A stretch of 64,000 nt of DNA, taken from contig JAEUUO010000014.1 in the NCBI GenBank assembly GCA_016787575.1, forward strand, positions 51,622-115,621. Reading direction: 5' to 3'. The notes below the pieces were generated by a model. That model did no database searches and was not told where the DNA came from. It was given only the letters and a program-made list of their open reading frames with translations. The position numbers and the translations under genes were made by a program. Positions within the stretch are counted from its first letter, which is position 1, and every line of letters starts with the position of its first letter. Of the stretch, positions 44,660-54,345 are shown piece by piece. The DNA is from Saprospiraceae bacterium. GTDB lineage: Bacteria; Bacteroidota; Bacteroidia; Chitinophagales; Saprospiraceae.

Positions 44660-45532
44660 ATGAATGGGCGGTTTGTTTTTTTAAAGTTCCTTATAATTGC
44701 GGCTGTCATAAGCCTTCTGGGTTCTTGTAAAAAACCTAACGACCCGACAGATTCTGGAGATGATCCAGTCTTGATACGATATAGAGATCATGAATTAAAG
44801 CGTTCGGATCTCAGTGAACAAGCTCAACAATCTTTAACACCTAAAGACAGCATTCAGCTTATAAATAATTTTATTGAGAAATGGCTCAAAGATCAAATCA
44901 TGATCAAAGAAGCCAAAAGTCAATTGTCAAACCAAGAAGAAATTAACCAATTGACAGAAAAATTTCGTGACGAATTGTTGCTTTTAAAATTTGAAGAAAA
45001 GTTAATTCGTGAAAAATTAGATACCAGCATTTCTGATCAGGAATTATTAGATTATTATCGGAGCAATAAAGCTAAATACAAATTAGAAAGTACTATTTTT
45101 CGCTTTGTTTTATTAAAAATAAATAAACCAATAGCTGATTCTAAAACGCTCGAAAATTTATGGAAAAATCTCAATCAAGCTAATTTACAATTATTGAATT
45201 TATATTGTCAAAATAATGCAGATATCTGTTATTTGAATCCACAAAAATGGTATAAGTGGGATGAAATAGCACAACATCTTCCCTCAAAATTTATTTCGGA
45301 AAATACCATTGAATCCGGAATTACCCGTGATTTTGCAGATTTCAATCACAGCTATAAAGTGCGGTTTTATGAGGTGGTACGTCCAAACCAAGACCCGCCT
45401 TTATCCTTTTTTAAAGATCAGGCCACCCAGGCAATTTTTCATTTACGGAAAATAAAATTGCTGGAGCGGATAAAAAATGAACTTTATGAATCTGAATTAA
45501 AAAACAAACACATCCAGTTTATTAATAAATAA
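44660..45532 (+). CDS. Chaperone-type lipoprotein related to SurA N-terminal domain, no PPIase domain seen
   Basis: 290 residues; lipobox LLGSC (Cys23) and a Lys/Asp linker. The rest is helical with SurA_N-like stretches (LINNFIEKWLKDQIMIKEAK, EELLDYYRSNKAKYKLE in slightly different form), but the conserved parvulin blocks (HIL, GG-x-LG-W, G-H) are not found. Sits between two genuine isomerases in one operon. Inferred: a lipid-anchored holdase working with its neighbours at the outer membrane. Confidence 0.75.
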   Translation: MNGRFVFLKFLIIAAVISLLGSCKKPNDPTDSGDDPVLIRYRDHELKRSDLSEQAQQSLTPKDSIQLINNFIEKWLKDQIMIKEAKSQLSNQEEINQLTEKFRDELLLLKFEEKLIREKLDTSISDQELLDYYRSNKAKYKLESTIFRFVLLKINKPIADSKTLENLWKNLNQANLQLLNLYCQNNADICYLNPQKWYKWDEIAQHLPSKFISENTIESGITRDFADFNHSYKVRFYEVVRPNQDPPLSFFKDQATQAIFHLRKIKLLERIKNELYESELKNKHIQFINK

Positions 45533-45534
45533 TT

Positions 45535-46896
45535 ATGAAGTTAAGCAAGTTCATTTTTTTATTTTTATTTGCATTTCAATTCAATTTGAATCTTTTTGCA
45601 CAATCAAAAACTATTGATAAAATAATAGCAAAGGTTGGCGGTGAAATAATTTTGTATTCAGACTGGCAAGAGCAAATCAGCTTTTTAAAAAATAAACAAA
45701 GTACAAATTTAGACGATCCTTCCTGTTCTATTTTGGAGAATTTGTTGATTCAAAAATTTATGATCAACAGAGCCAAAGTCGACAGCATTGAAATTAAGGA
45801 CGAAGAGATCGAACAGCAATTAAATGCACGCTTGGAGCAAATTCTGGCATATTTTAATAACGACTTTCAGAAATTTGAAGAATACTATGGACAAAGTGTA
45901 GCGGATACCCGTGAACGTTTTAAAGAAGATTTAAAAAACCAATTGCTTGCAGAACGACTTCAGAATAAAATAATAGGAGATATTCGTGTTACGCCTGAAG
46001 AAACGCAAGCCTTTTTTGACAGAATACCAAAAGATAGTATCCCCTATTTTAATTCTGAAGTTGAAATTTCTGAAATCGTTTATAAGCCTAAAGTAAATGC
46101 AACTCAGAAAAAAGCTGCAAAAGAAAAGTTGGAGAAAATATTAATGCGAATACGAAATGGTGAAGACTTCGGAAAAATAGCAAGTCTGGTATCTGACGAT
46201 GCCGGTTCTGCTAAAAACGAAGGTGCTTTGGGTTGGATGAAAAGAGGAAGTTTGGTTCCTGAATTTGAAGCTGTTGCATACAATCTTGAAAAAGATTCTA
46301 TTTCAGGAATTGTAGAATCAGAATATGGATTGCACCTTATTCAATTGTTAGAACGTCGCGGCAATTCAATTTTAAGCAGACATATATTAATTAAGCCAAA
46401 AATTGAAACGGAGGATTTAAATCTGGCAGCACACTATTTAGATTCCATTCGAACTATGATTATCAAAGACAGCATTCCTTTTGAAACTGCCGTTCGCTAT
46501 TTTTCAGATAAGAAAGCAGAATCATTTAACAATGGTGGGCTTCTTTTAAATCCTAAAACCGGAACAGCAACTTTTGAAACCAGTGATTTGGATCCAGATG
46601 TATTTTTTGCAATTGATGGTCTAAAAATTTCAGAAATATCTAAACCATTTGTTTCTACAGAACTTGACGGTTCTAAATCTTATCGGATTGTAAAACTATT
46701 ATCCAAAACCGCACCCCATAAAGCAAACCTAAAGCAGGATTATGCTAAAATTCAATCTGCAGCGAAGGATTTTAAAAAGAATATGAAATTCCAGGAATGG
46801 CTGGGTAATAATGTCCCAAAAGCTTATATAGAAATTGATCCAAGCATTAAATCAATGTGCCCTGAAGTAGGAAGCTGGATCCTTTCGGAACAATAA
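45535..46896 (+). CDS. SurA-like periplasmic chaperone/peptidyl-prolyl isomerase
   Basis: 453 residues, close to SurA length. Signal peptide (~1-22, ending LFAQ), SurA_N (TIDKIIAKVGGEIILYSDWQ ... ENLLIQKFMINRAKVD), and two parvulin domains: EISEIVYKP ... GALGWMKRGSLVPEFEAVAY ... YGLHLIQLL and SRHILIKPKIE with NGGLLLNPKTG. Known: SurA escorts outer-membrane proteins across the periplasm. Starts 2 bp after the preceding stop. Confidence 0.88.
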   Translation: MKLSKFIFLFLFAFQFNLNLFAQSKTIDKIIAKVGGEIILYSDWQEQISFLKNKQSTNLDDPSCSILENLLIQKFMINRAKVDSIEIKDEEIEQQLNARLEQILAYFNNDFQKFEEYYGQSVADTRERFKEDLKNQLLAERLQNKIIGDIRVTPEETQAFFDRIPKDSIPYFNSEVEISEIVYKPKVNATQKKAAKEKLEKILMRIRNGEDFGKIASLVSDDAGSAKNEGALGWMKRGSLVPEFEAVAYNLEKDSISGIVESEYGLHLIQLLERRGNSILSRHILIKPKIETEDLNLAAHYLDSIRTMIIKDSIPFETAVRYFSDKKAESFNNGGLLLNPKTGTATFETSDLDPDVFFAIDGLKISEISKPFVSTELDGSKSYRIVKLLSKTAPHKANLKQDYAKIQSAAKDFKKNMKFQEWLGNNVPKAYIEIDPSIKSMCPEVGSWILSEQ

Positions 46897-46953
46897 AATA
46901 AGCGTTTCAGATAGGGGAAAACGAATTCTTTGAATCGGTCTTTGGATTTGGGC

Positions 46954-46996
46954 AAAAAAAAAGAGATCGGTTTATACCCCCCAGCAAACCGATCTC
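46954..46996 (-). terminator. Rho-independent terminator in the surA-htpG gap
   Basis: Perfect 11-bp stem GAGATCGGTTT (46963-46973) / AAACCGATCTC (46986-46996) with a loop of six consecutive C on the plus strand; nine T follow on the minus strand (46954-46962). It is the end of a minus-strand transcript that starts in the gap or of htpG antisense; it does not follow any called minus-strand gene. Confidence 0.65.
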
Positions 46997-47080
46997 AAAA
47001 ATTGTCTCGTATCCAATTCTTTGGGTACGTGTCCGGTTTTCAAGCGGACACCAAGTAATATGCAGAAATCTTGCCAATTT
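46954..47080 (-). ncRNA. Candidate structured small RNA in the surA-htpG gap
   Basis: Upstream on the minus strand TTTG (47115-47112), 18 bp, TAGATTTC (47093-47086) resembles a promoter. The following ~125 bases hold a hairpin GTGTCCG/CGGACAC (47029-47035 with 47045-47051), a second near-perfect hairpin (47009-47016 with 47021-47028), and the terminator. The second hairpin has a G-U pair on the plus strand and an A-C mismatch on the minus strand, so the strand is not certain; a plus-strand 3' UTR element of the chaperone operon is the alternative. No reading frame of note. Confidence 0.35.
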
Positions 47081-47216
47081 TATTAGAAATCTAATATTTT
47101 TTACATATCTGCAAATTTTGAGAAATTAATATAATTTAAAGTACTGAATATCAACCATTTATTATTTTAAATAAACTCGTATTTTAAGTTCTTTCACTAT
47201 GTAATGGCATATTAAT

Positions 47217-47479
47217 TTATGCTATGTGTTTATTATTATTGAATTTATGGCCCTTAATAGGTAAAATTTTCAATGATTGTAGTAAAGCGGCTGTTTCAAT
47301 CCTCATGTTCTGCAGAGACATCCAAATACTTTAATCGGTCCAGATTCCCAAGCTAAATTATAAAAGTCCAATTTTTCAGGATCCAAAATGTACATCCGGT
47401 ATTTGAACTCATCGATGATCAAATTTGACAGCAAATTCTCTGGTTTCAAGCCATTTTGACAGATTTTATCAGCTGGCAT
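47217..47479 (-). pseudogene. Possible gene remnant with one frameshift
   Basis: Minus strand: an ATG at 47479 opens 58 codons to a TGA at 47303 (begins MPADKICQNGLKPENLL, includes LDPEKLDFYNLAWESGP), protein-like in composition. In another frame the sequence goes on across the stop with LQNMRIETAALLQSLKIL and PIKGHKF to a TAA at 47217. Two protein-like segments in a row in different frames suggest a decayed gene broken by a frameshift near 47305-47320. The parent family was not recognised. It may also be chance. Confidence 0.35.
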
Positions 47480-47517
47480 GTAGTTTGACTAGCTGTTTGT
47501 AATCAAATTAATTAAGT

Positions 47518-49380
47518 ATGCAATCTGGCAGAATTTCAGTCCAAACAGAAAATATTTTCCCAATTATTAAAAAGTTCTTGTACTCAGAGCAGGAGATTTT
47601 TCTTAGGGAATTAATTTCAAATGCAGTTGATGCAACTACAAAATTAAAAGTACTGTCATCAAAAGGGGAAGCAAAAGGAAGTCTTGGAGAATTAAAAATT
47701 GAAGTTGTTATTGATAAAGCAGCTGGGACTTTAACAATTCGAGATCGTGGTATTGGGATGAATGAAGAGGAAGTCCAAAAATATCTCAATCAGCTTGCTT
47801 TTTCCTCTGCCGAAGAGTTTATAAATAAATATAAAGGCGAAGCATCCATTATTGGTCACTTTGGTTTAGGTTTTTATTCCGCTTTCATGGTTTCAGATCG
47901 GGTTGAAGTTGTTACAAAATCCTACCGTGAAGATTCCATTCCGGTAAAATGGACTTGCAATGGAGATACAGAATTTACTATTGAAAATACAGACAAAGCT
48001 GAACGTGGGACCGATATCATCCTTCATCTATCAGATGATTGCAAAGAATATTTAGAGCATTCAAAAATTGAAAGCCTGCTCGAAAAATTCTGCAAGTTTT
48101 TACCAATTCCCATCCAATTTGGAACGAAAAAAGAAACCATAAAAGAAGGAGATACTGATCAAGAAGTAGAAACAGATCGTATTATAAACAACACAGATCC
48201 TCTTTGGAAAAAGACCCCGGTTGATTTAACAGATGAACAATACAAGTCATTTTACAATGAACTTTATCCTTATGCGGAAGAACCCTTGTTTTGGATACAT
48301 TTAAATATTGACTTCCCTTTTAATCTCACGGGTATATTGTATTTTCCTAAAATTCGGCAAAATTTTGAAGTTCAAAAAAACAAAATTCACTTATACAGCA
48401 ATCAAGTATTTGTCACAGACGACGTAAAAGAAATTGTACCTGAATTTTTAATGCTGTTACACGGTGTAATTGATTCACCGGATATTCCATTAAACGTTTC
48501 CCGTTCCTATTTACAGGCTGATAGCAATGTCCGAAAAATATCAGGTTACATCACTAAGAAAGTAGCTGAAAAATTAAGTGAATTGTTTAAAAAGGACCGT
48601 AAGGATTTTCAAAACAAATGGACGGATATCAGTACGTTTGTAAAGTACGGATTGATTTCCGATGAAAAATTTGCTGAAAAAGCCATGGCCTTTACCTTAT
48701 TAGAAAATTCCGAAAAAGAATATTTTACAATTGAGGAATACAAAGAAAAAATAAAAGATAGCCAGAAAGACAAAGACAATCGGCTGATCGGATTATACAC
48801 CAATGATTTAAAATTGCATTATCGAAGCGTGCAGCATGCAAAAGAACACGGCTACGATGTGCTTCTATTAAATAATGTTCTAGACAACCATTTTATTCAG
48901 CAATTGGAGATGAAAGCCGAAATGACTTTTAAACGGGTCGATTCGGATACTTTGAATCACTTGATAGATAAAGGTGAACAAACTGAATTGGTTTTATCAG
49001 AAAGCGAACAAAAAACAATTGAAGAATTATTTAAGTCCTTGCCTACCAATAAAGCAAGTAAAACGGAAGTTAAATCCCTTTCTCCAAATGATCCGCCGGT
49101 ACTCATCGTAAAACCAGAATTTATGCGACGCATGACTGAAATGCAATACATGATGTCTGCGATGAAAGGGGATGCAGAAGACAATCCATTCTTAAATCAT
49201 TTTGAAAGTGTAATTAATGGAAATCATCCCTTGGTTTCCCAAAAATTAATTGCTGAGTCAGATCCAGTAAAACAAAAGGAAATAGCTGATTACCTTTTTA
49301 AATTAGCCTTGTTAGATCAACACATGTTACAGGGAGAAGGACTGCATGATTTTGTGAAAAAAAGTCTGGAAAGGGTGTAA
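47518..49380 (+). CDS. htpG: Molecular chaperone HtpG (Hsp90)
   Basis: 620 residues, normal length. N-terminal GHKL ATPase: ELISNAVDATTK, DRGIGMNEEEV, GHFGLGFYSAFMVSD, and the ERGTDIILHL strand; middle domain (WIHLNIDFPFNLTGILYFP, NVSRSYLQ) and C-terminal dimerisation part (PEFMRRMTEMQYMM). ATP-dependent chaperone of the cytosol. Stands alone; the upstream gap has no clear heat-shock element that I can identify. Confidence 0.97.
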   Translation: MQSGRISVQTENIFPIIKKFLYSEQEIFLRELISNAVDATTKLKVLSSKGEAKGSLGELKIEVVIDKAAGTLTIRDRGIGMNEEEVQKYLNQLAFSSAEEFINKYKGEASIIGHFGLGFYSAFMVSDRVEVVTKSYREDSIPVKWTCNGDTEFTIENTDKAERGTDIILHLSDDCKEYLEHSKIESLLEKFCKFLPIPIQFGTKKETIKEGDTDQEVETDRIINNTDPLWKKTPVDLTDEQYKSFYNELYPYAEEPLFWIHLNIDFPFNLTGILYFPKIRQNFEVQKNKIHLYSNQVFVTDDVKEIVPEFLMLLHGVIDSPDIPLNVSRSYLQADSNVRKISGYITKKVAEKLSELFKKDRKDFQNKWTDISTFVKYGLISDEKFAEKAMAFTLLENSEKEYFTIEEYKEKIKDSQKDKDNRLIGLYTNDLKLHYRSVQHAKEHGYDVLLLNNVLDNHFIQQLEMKAEMTFKRVDSDTLNHLIDKGEQTELVLSESEQKTIEELFKSLPTNKASKTEVKSLSPNDPPVLIVKPEFMRRMTEMQYMMSAMKGDAEDNPFLNHFESVINGNHPLVSQKLIAESDPVKQKEIADYLFKLALLDQHMLQGEGLHDFVKKSLERV

Positions 49381-49453
49381 AGCGGGCCGCAAGTAAGAAA
49401 CTGCTTGTTTTACCCAAAAATATTTAGAATTTTAAATTGCATTTTTTATTTTT

Positions 49454-49870
49454 ATGGTAAATTCATTTATCATGATAAGTAGAAAGTTGCTCAATGCGTT
49501 GCTTTTAATTTGCTTTTCATTTTGTTATTTGGAATGGCCCGGAAATAATTCTTCCTTTTTTTATGAGCTTGAACTCACCATGATAAGAAAAGAAGGAGAT
49601 TTACTAAATACACTGACCCATCCACTGATCTTAACGGGTATCGTCAGTCAATTAATTTTATTGTTTTGTATTGTCTACCCAAAACCTTTGAATAAACTCA
49701 ACGGCATCGCAATATTAGCCTTGTCTTTGCTGGTGCTTTTTATACTATTGGTAGGGCTTCTGGCTATGAATTTTAAGATAATTGCTTCTGTGATACCATT
49801 TCTGGTATTAGCGAGTTATTACTTTATTAAAATTAAACCATTTCGTAAAACAGTGATCATAGGTGAATGA
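49454..49870 (+). CDS. Small membrane protein, unknown
   Basis: 138 residues with four hydrophobic segments (about 12-26, 54-70, 78-98, 102-122) and a basic C-terminus. No family recognised. Start could also be the Met at codon 7 (49472). Lies 73 bp after htpG on the same strand. Confidence 0.65.
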   Translation: MVNSFIMISRKLLNALLLICFSFCYLEWPGNNSSFFYELELTMIRKEGDLLNTLTHPLILTGIVSQLILLFCIVYPKPLNKLNGIAILALSLLVLFILLVGLLAMNFKIIASVIPFLVLASYYFIKIKPFRKTVIIGE

Positions 49871-50094
49871 ATTTCCACATTGACAAACCGGAAATCCATT
49901 TTGATTAAATCAAGTGAAATCGTAGTTATAATTTAAAACTAGCAGCTTAAGTTTTTGGCGACAATTCATCAACTTAAATGAATGAATTTTGCTAAAATTT
50001 GAAACTTCCTTATAAACCATTTTTATTCGTTCCAATTTAACGAACGTTGCACGTTGGCTAAGACTCAGGATTAATGGGATAAAAAACGCACATT
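49871..50094. other. Intergenic, no gene seen
   Basis: About 220 bp between the plus-strand membrane gene and the terminator of the minus-strand lipoprotein gene. Nothing coding or structured was seen apart from a short repeated word (acgttgc-acgttgg at 50044-50056). Confidence 0.5.
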
Positions 50095-50127
50095 AAAAAA
50101 GGGGAAGCCATTTCTGGCATCCCCTTT
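50095..50127 (-). terminator. Terminator of the 177-residue lipoprotein gene
   Basis: Stem AAAGGGGAxGCC pairing with GGCxTCCCCTTT around a 6-base loop, then six T on the minus strand. Lies 30 bp past the stop. Confidence 0.75.
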
Positions 50128-50157
50128 GAGATATCTATTTCGTTTTTTTTAATGAAA

Positions 50158-50691
50158 TTATTTCATCATAGATTTTTGCTTGTACATTTCATAAGCGGCC
50201 ATTGCTGCAGCTTTAGTAGCTTCTAATTTTGATTTCCAACCATCTGCTTTTGTTGAAGCATCCATTACAGCAGTTTTAAGTTCGTTTACCTGAGCCATAA
50301 CATCACCTTCTAATTTACCAGAAGCTAAGCCTTCTTTTAAAGCGGCTAATTTGGTTGACATTTCCTGCCAGCTACCTGCAAAAGAAGTAACTTCAGAAGC
50401 CATTCCACCGATCATATCAGTTTGAGACATAAATGCAGTTTTCATAGAGTCCAAAGAAGCTGTCATTTCAGGTTTCATTTTAGCTGCCATTTTTGGATCT
50501 ACCATCAAGCTGTCTTTTAATGAAGTCAATGATGTTTGAGCAGCACCTAACATAGTACCAACTTCTGTAACAGCTGTTGTAGCTTTTTCCCAATCAGCAG
50601 ACAATGCTTCAATAGGAGCACGGAATTGCTCTACGTTTTTACAAGAAACTAAAAATAATACCGGAGTAATAATTGCAAATAATTTTTTCAT
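50158..50691 (-). CDS. Helical lipoprotein, unknown
   Basis: 177 residues; lipobox LVSC (Cys17). The mature part is almost wholly helical, rich in Ala, Met, Lys and Glu with coiled-coil-like spacing (EALSADWEKATTAVTEVG, LKEGLASGKLEGDVMAQ). No enzyme motif. May be a periplasmic coiled-coil lipoprotein that spans or props the envelope. Has its own promoter and terminator. Confidence 0.82.
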   Translation of the reverse strand: MKKLFAIITPVLFLVSCKNVEQFRAPIEALSADWEKATTAVTEVGTMLGAAQTSLTSLKDSLMVDPKMAAKMKPEMTASLDSMKTAFMSQTDMIGGMASEVTSFAGSWQEMSTKLAALKEGLASGKLEGDVMAQVNELKTAVMDASTKADGWKSKLEATKAAAMAAYEMYKQKSMMK

Positions 50692-50718
50692 TTTGTATTG
50701 TGTTTAATTTTGAGGCCA

Positions 50719-50726
50719 CAAAAGTA
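50719..50726 (-). promoter_or_regulatory. -7 promoter element of the helical lipoprotein gene
   Basis: TACTTTTG on the minus strand fits TAnnTTTG exactly, about 27 bp before the ATG. The -33 site is not clear. Confidence 0.45.
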
Positions 50727-50799
50727 GTTTTTTTCTATCCGGTCTATGTTAAGTACTTTTAAGATTTGGTAAATGGAACGTTAATAGACCTGTTGATAT

Positions 50800-51477
50800 T
50801 TATTTAAGAGCCTGTATGTACTGGTCAATGTATTTGTACATTTCTTTGCTTTTATATTGGACAATGAATCGAGGGTGTGGCAATGGCACAATTTCTTCAA
50901 ACCATTGTCCTGTTTTATTTAACTTGCTTAAAAACTGAAAATTTTTTCCTTCACCTAAACAAATAACTTTAACTTTTTGTATATCCAGTTTCATCAAGCG
51001 TTCAAGTTGAAAAATGATGTAAGGCTCTAACTGATCTTCCAATTTTTTATCATCGTAATAATTATAATTTTTTCCATTCTTAATAAAACCAATTGGCGAA
51101 ATGGAACTAATAAAATAATCGGAATAAAATAATTCCGGACCACCATACGATTCAATTACTTTATATATAAAGACAGAGGAAGGCTCATAGCTTGTTAGTT
51201 GATTTGGAATTCCACACTGATCCTGCAATCGTTTTGCATCTGTAAATGGAATGCCCGTCGATCCGGCGCCCAGACGCCCCGGGTTAATTCCAAGAATCAA
51301 GGATCTTGAATGATTGGTTGAATAAAATTTAGTGTAAAACAGTTTTGCTAATTGCATTACCTTTTGCTGGTGGTAAGGTAACAAAGGACTTATCCCATTT
51401 GAAAGTTCGGGTAATTGTTGTTCGAATCCCTGAATGTAATCAAAGATTTTATCTAAAAAAGAAATTTGACCAGGCAA
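50800..51477 (-). CDS. SMUG-type uracil-DNA glycosylase family protein
   Basis: 225 residues. Motif A LILGINPGRLGAGSTGIPFTD (GINPG at 63-67) and the C-terminal PLPHPRF (His201) match the uracil-DNA glycosylase superfamily of the SMUG1/DUF4918-like branch, which removes uracil or damaged pyrimidines from DNA. An in-frame TAG lies two codons before the start, so translation begins at TTG 51477 (or much later at Met41, which would cut into the conserved region). It begins 3 bp after the thrS stop, so the two share a transcript. Confidence 0.85.
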   Translation of the reverse strand: MPGQISFLDKIFDYIQGFEQQLPELSNGISPLLPYHQQKVMQLAKLFYTKFYSTNHSRSLILGINPGRLGAGSTGIPFTDAKRLQDQCGIPNQLTSYEPSSVFIYKVIESYGGPELFYSDYFISSISPIGFIKNGKNYNYYDDKKLEDQLEPYIIFQLERLMKLDIQKVKVICLGEGKNFQFLSKLNKTGQWFEEIVPLPHPRFIVQYKSKEMYKYIDQYIQALK

Positions 51478-51480
51478 TCC

Positions 51481-53403
51481 CTATAGATTGGAATTAAGCA
51501 AATTTATAAAACCATCTAAAGTGTTTGTCCCCTGATCTCCTGAACCTTGGCGTCGAATCGATACATTTTGTTGATCCACTTCTTTTTCACCAATAATCAA
51601 CATATAAGGGACTTTTTTTAATTCTGTATCGCGAATTTTTTTACCTATGGATTCCACACGATCATCAATAAAACCTCTGAATCCTGCAGCTTCCAATTTT
51701 GATAACAGCGATTGTGAATATTCAAGATACTTATCACTTACTGGTAAAATTGCAAATTGATCCGGAGTTAGCCACAGTGGAAACTTTCCAGCACAATGTT
51801 CTGTAAGCACTCCAATAAATCGCTCCATGGATCCAAATGGAGCCCGATGAATCATTACGGGACGATGTTTTGAATTGTCTGCACCGATGTATTCCAATTG
51901 AAAGCGCTCAGGTAAATTGTAATCAACTTGAATCGTACCCAATTGCCAGGAACGACCCAAAGCATCTTTTACCATAAAATCCAATTTGGGACCATAGAAA
52001 GCAGCTTCACCTAAAACAGTGGTAGTTTGTAAATCAACTTCTTTGGTAGCGTCGATGATGGCTTGTTCGGCTTTTACCCAATTCTCCTCTGAACCGATAT
52101 ACTTCTCTTTGTTTTCAGGATCCCGCAATGAAATTTGAGCCGTAAAATGATCGAATCCCAATTTCTTTATTACCAGCATGGTTAAATCCAGTACATTTAA
52201 AAATTCATCTTTCACCTGATCCGGTGTACAAAATAAATGGGCATCATCCTGGGTAAATGAACGCACCCGTGTCAATCCATGCAATTCACCACTTTGTTCA
52301 TATCGATAGACGGTTCCAAATTCAGCGATACGCAATGGTAAATCTCTATAAGACCTCGGTTTGTGTCCAAAAATTTCGCAGTGGTGCGGGCAATTCATGG
52401 GCTTTAATAAAAACTCTTCTCCTTCACGTGGTGTATGAATTGGCTGAAAGGAATCCTGACCGTATTTCTCCCAGTGACCGCTTGTTTGATACAAGTGTTT
52501 ATGACCAATGTGTGGTGTTATCACTGGAGTATAACCACGTTTAATTTGTTCCTGTTTTAAAAAATCTTCCAATCGTTGACGCAATGCGGTTCCTTTAGGT
52601 AACCAAATAGGCAAACCGGCACCAACTTTTTCAGAAAACATAAACAGTTCTAATTCCTGACCTAATTTTCTGTGATCTCGTTTTTTGGCTTCTTCCAATA
52701 AAATCAAATACTCTTCCAGCTCTTTTGCTTTTGGAAAACTAATGCCATAAATTCGGGTGAGTTGTTTGCGTTTTTCATCCCCTCGCCAATATGCACCGGC
52801 GATTGAAGTTAATTTAATAGCCTTTACAAAACCGGTATTTGGAATGTGTGGGCCTTTGCAGAGATCTGTAAAATTCCCTTGATGATAAAATGTAATATTA
52901 CCATCCTGCAGCTCATTGATTAATTCAAGTTTGTATTCATCTCCTTTGTCTTTAAAATAATTAAGAGCATATTCTTTAGAAACAGATTCTCTCTTGTAAG
53001 GATTGGCTAAGCGAGCAAGTTCAATAATTTTTTGTTCTATTTTCAACAAATCATTTGCTGAGATGACGTGTTCACCCGGATCAACATCGTAATAAAATCC
53101 CTGCTCGATGGGTGGTCCAATTCCAAATTTGATACCTGGAAAAAATGTTTCCAGAGCCTCTGCCATCAAATGGGCCGAAGAATGCCAAAAGGTAGATTTC
53201 CCTTCTTTATCAGACCAGGTTAACAATTGCAAAGTGGAATCAGATTCTATAGGCCGATCTGCATCAACCACTACGCCATTAACTTTTGCTGCCAATACAT
53301 TGCGTGCCAAACCCTCACTAATGGACTTTGCAATTTCTAAAGCAGTTGTGTTTATAGGATATTCTTGTATTCTTCCGTCCGGAAAGCTAATCTGGATCAT
53401 CAA
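51481..53403 (-). CDS. thrS: Threonine-tRNA ligase
   Basis: 640 residues, standard length. N-terminal TGS domain ([19 protein letters not shown]), editing domain ([16 protein letters not shown], and the HxxxH pair, with KGPHIPNTG), class II catalytic core ([47 protein letters not shown]) and anticodon-binding C-terminus. Charges tRNA-Thr. Followed by the glycosylase gene. Confidence 0.97.
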   Translation of the reverse strand: MMIQISFPDGRIQEYPINTTALEIAKSISEGLARNVLAAKVNGVVVDADRPIESDSTLQLLTWSDKEGKSTFWHSSAHLMAEALETFFPGIKFGIGPPIEQGFYYDVDPGEHVISANDLLKIEQKIIELARLANPYKRESVSKEYALNYFKDKGDEYKLELINELQDGNITFYHQGNFTDLCKGPHIPNTGFVKAIKLTSIAGAYWRGDEKRKQLTRIYGISFPKAKELEEYLILLEEAKKRDHRKLGQELELFMFSEKVGAGLPIWLPKGTALRQRLEDFLKQEQIKRGYTPVITPHIGHKHLYQTSGHWEKYGQDSFQPIHTPREGEEFLLKPMNCPHHCEIFGHKPRSYRDLPLRIAEFGTVYRYEQSGELHGLTRVRSFTQDDAHLFCTPDQVKDEFLNVLDLTMLVIKKLGFDHFTAQISLRDPENKEKYIGSEENWVKAEQAIIDATKEVDLQTTTVLGEAAFYGPKLDFMVKDALGRSWQLGTIQVDYNLPERFQLEYIGADNSKHRPVMIHRAPFGSMERFIGVLTEHCAGKFPLWLTPDQFAILPVSDKYLEYSQSLLSKLEAAGFRGFIDDRVESIGKKIRDTELKKVPYMLIIGEKEVDQQNVSIRRQGSGDQGTNTLDGFINLLNSNL

Positions 53404-53502
53404 TTTAAATTTGAAAAGCCAAAGTTAAGGCTTTTAAATTGATTTAATATTTGATATTAATTTAATATATATTAAATTGAATATCTTTAATTTATATTGT
53501 TT

Positions 53503-53703
53503 TTATACTACTTCAAAGCTCAACTTCAGACTCACTCGGTATTCTTTAACTTTACCCTTGTCAACGACTATGGATTGATCTTGTACCCAGGCAGAGCGAA
53601 TATTTTTAAGCGTTTTTGAAGCTTTGGCGATTCCTGTAGCTGCAGCATCCTCCCAGGATTTTTTAGAAGATGACATGATTTCGATAACCTTTAATACGGC
53701 CAT
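53503..53703 (-). CDS. Dodecin (flavin-binding small protein)
   Basis: 66 residues, normal for dodecins: MAVLKVIEIMSSSKKSWEDA, then the helix KASKTLKNIRSAWVQDQSI (Trp39 lies in the flavin-stacking position) and the last strand YRVSLKLSFEV. Forms dodecamers that hold flavin in the cytosol. Stands alone. Confidence 0.93.
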   Translation of the reverse strand: MAVLKVIEIMSSSKKSWEDAAATGIAKASKTLKNIRSAWVQDQSIVVDKGKVKEYRVSLKLSFEVV

Positions 53704-53811
53704 AAATTAGATTAGATAGGTGAATGATACTTTATTGTAACAATCTGAATGCCAAATTGATTCCCTTGTCTGAAAGAATTTTAATAAATTGCAGATCAAA
53801 TAATTTGTTTT

Positions 53812-54345
53812 ATGCAAACCATTTTAAAAAGCTGTGCTGTTTTTATTTTAAGCATATTGTTTTTTCAATGTGATGAAAATGATGCAAAGTGTGACGCATC
53901 CAAACATCGTGATAAAAAATATGAAGTCACTGCTCCTGTAAATGCAAGTGTAGGTGGATTGACTTATGAAACTGAACTTGCCGGCAATCAAAGAATTTTC
54001 CGATGGTATCGTTCTACCAGTTTTGTTTGCATTTATGATTTGGTAGAAATAGATGTAGCAGTTAAAACCTTTGATGTTTATCAAACATCTGATTTTAACA
54101 TTCAAGTAAGAGAACAGCATAACATACCCATAACGACCAATGAGATCCCCATGGTACCGGAACAAAGGTTGCTTCTTGGAGTTGCTCAAATAAATTTGTT
54201 GCCTTCTTTTGTTGTTGGCAGCGGTTCGTTTGATGTTGTAGTAGAAATCAGTTTTCCAACCACTGGGAATGCAGATCAAGATGTCTTGTATCTTTTAGGA
54301 AAAGTAGTTTCAGTTGCTATTTATACGAAGTATTCTGAAAATTAA
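53812..54345 (+). CDS. Putative exported or lipoprotein, unknown
   Basis: 177 residues with a hydrophobic front ending in a weak lipobox (LFFQC, Cys20; Gln at -1 is unusual). The mature part is beta-rich (TAPVNASVGGLTYETE, DFNIQVREQHNIPI, GSFDVVVEISFP). No family recognised. Its stop codon overlaps the stop of the convergent TPR gene within a TTAA. Confidence 0.7.
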   Translation: MQTILKSCAVFILSILFFQCDENDAKCDASKHRDKKYEVTAPVNASVGGLTYETELAGNQRIFRWYRSTSFVCIYDLVEIDVAVKTFDVYQTSDFNIQVREQHNIPITTNEIPMVPEQRLLLGVAQINLLPSFVVGSGSFDVVVEISFPTTGNADQDVLYLLGKVVSVAIYTKYSEN

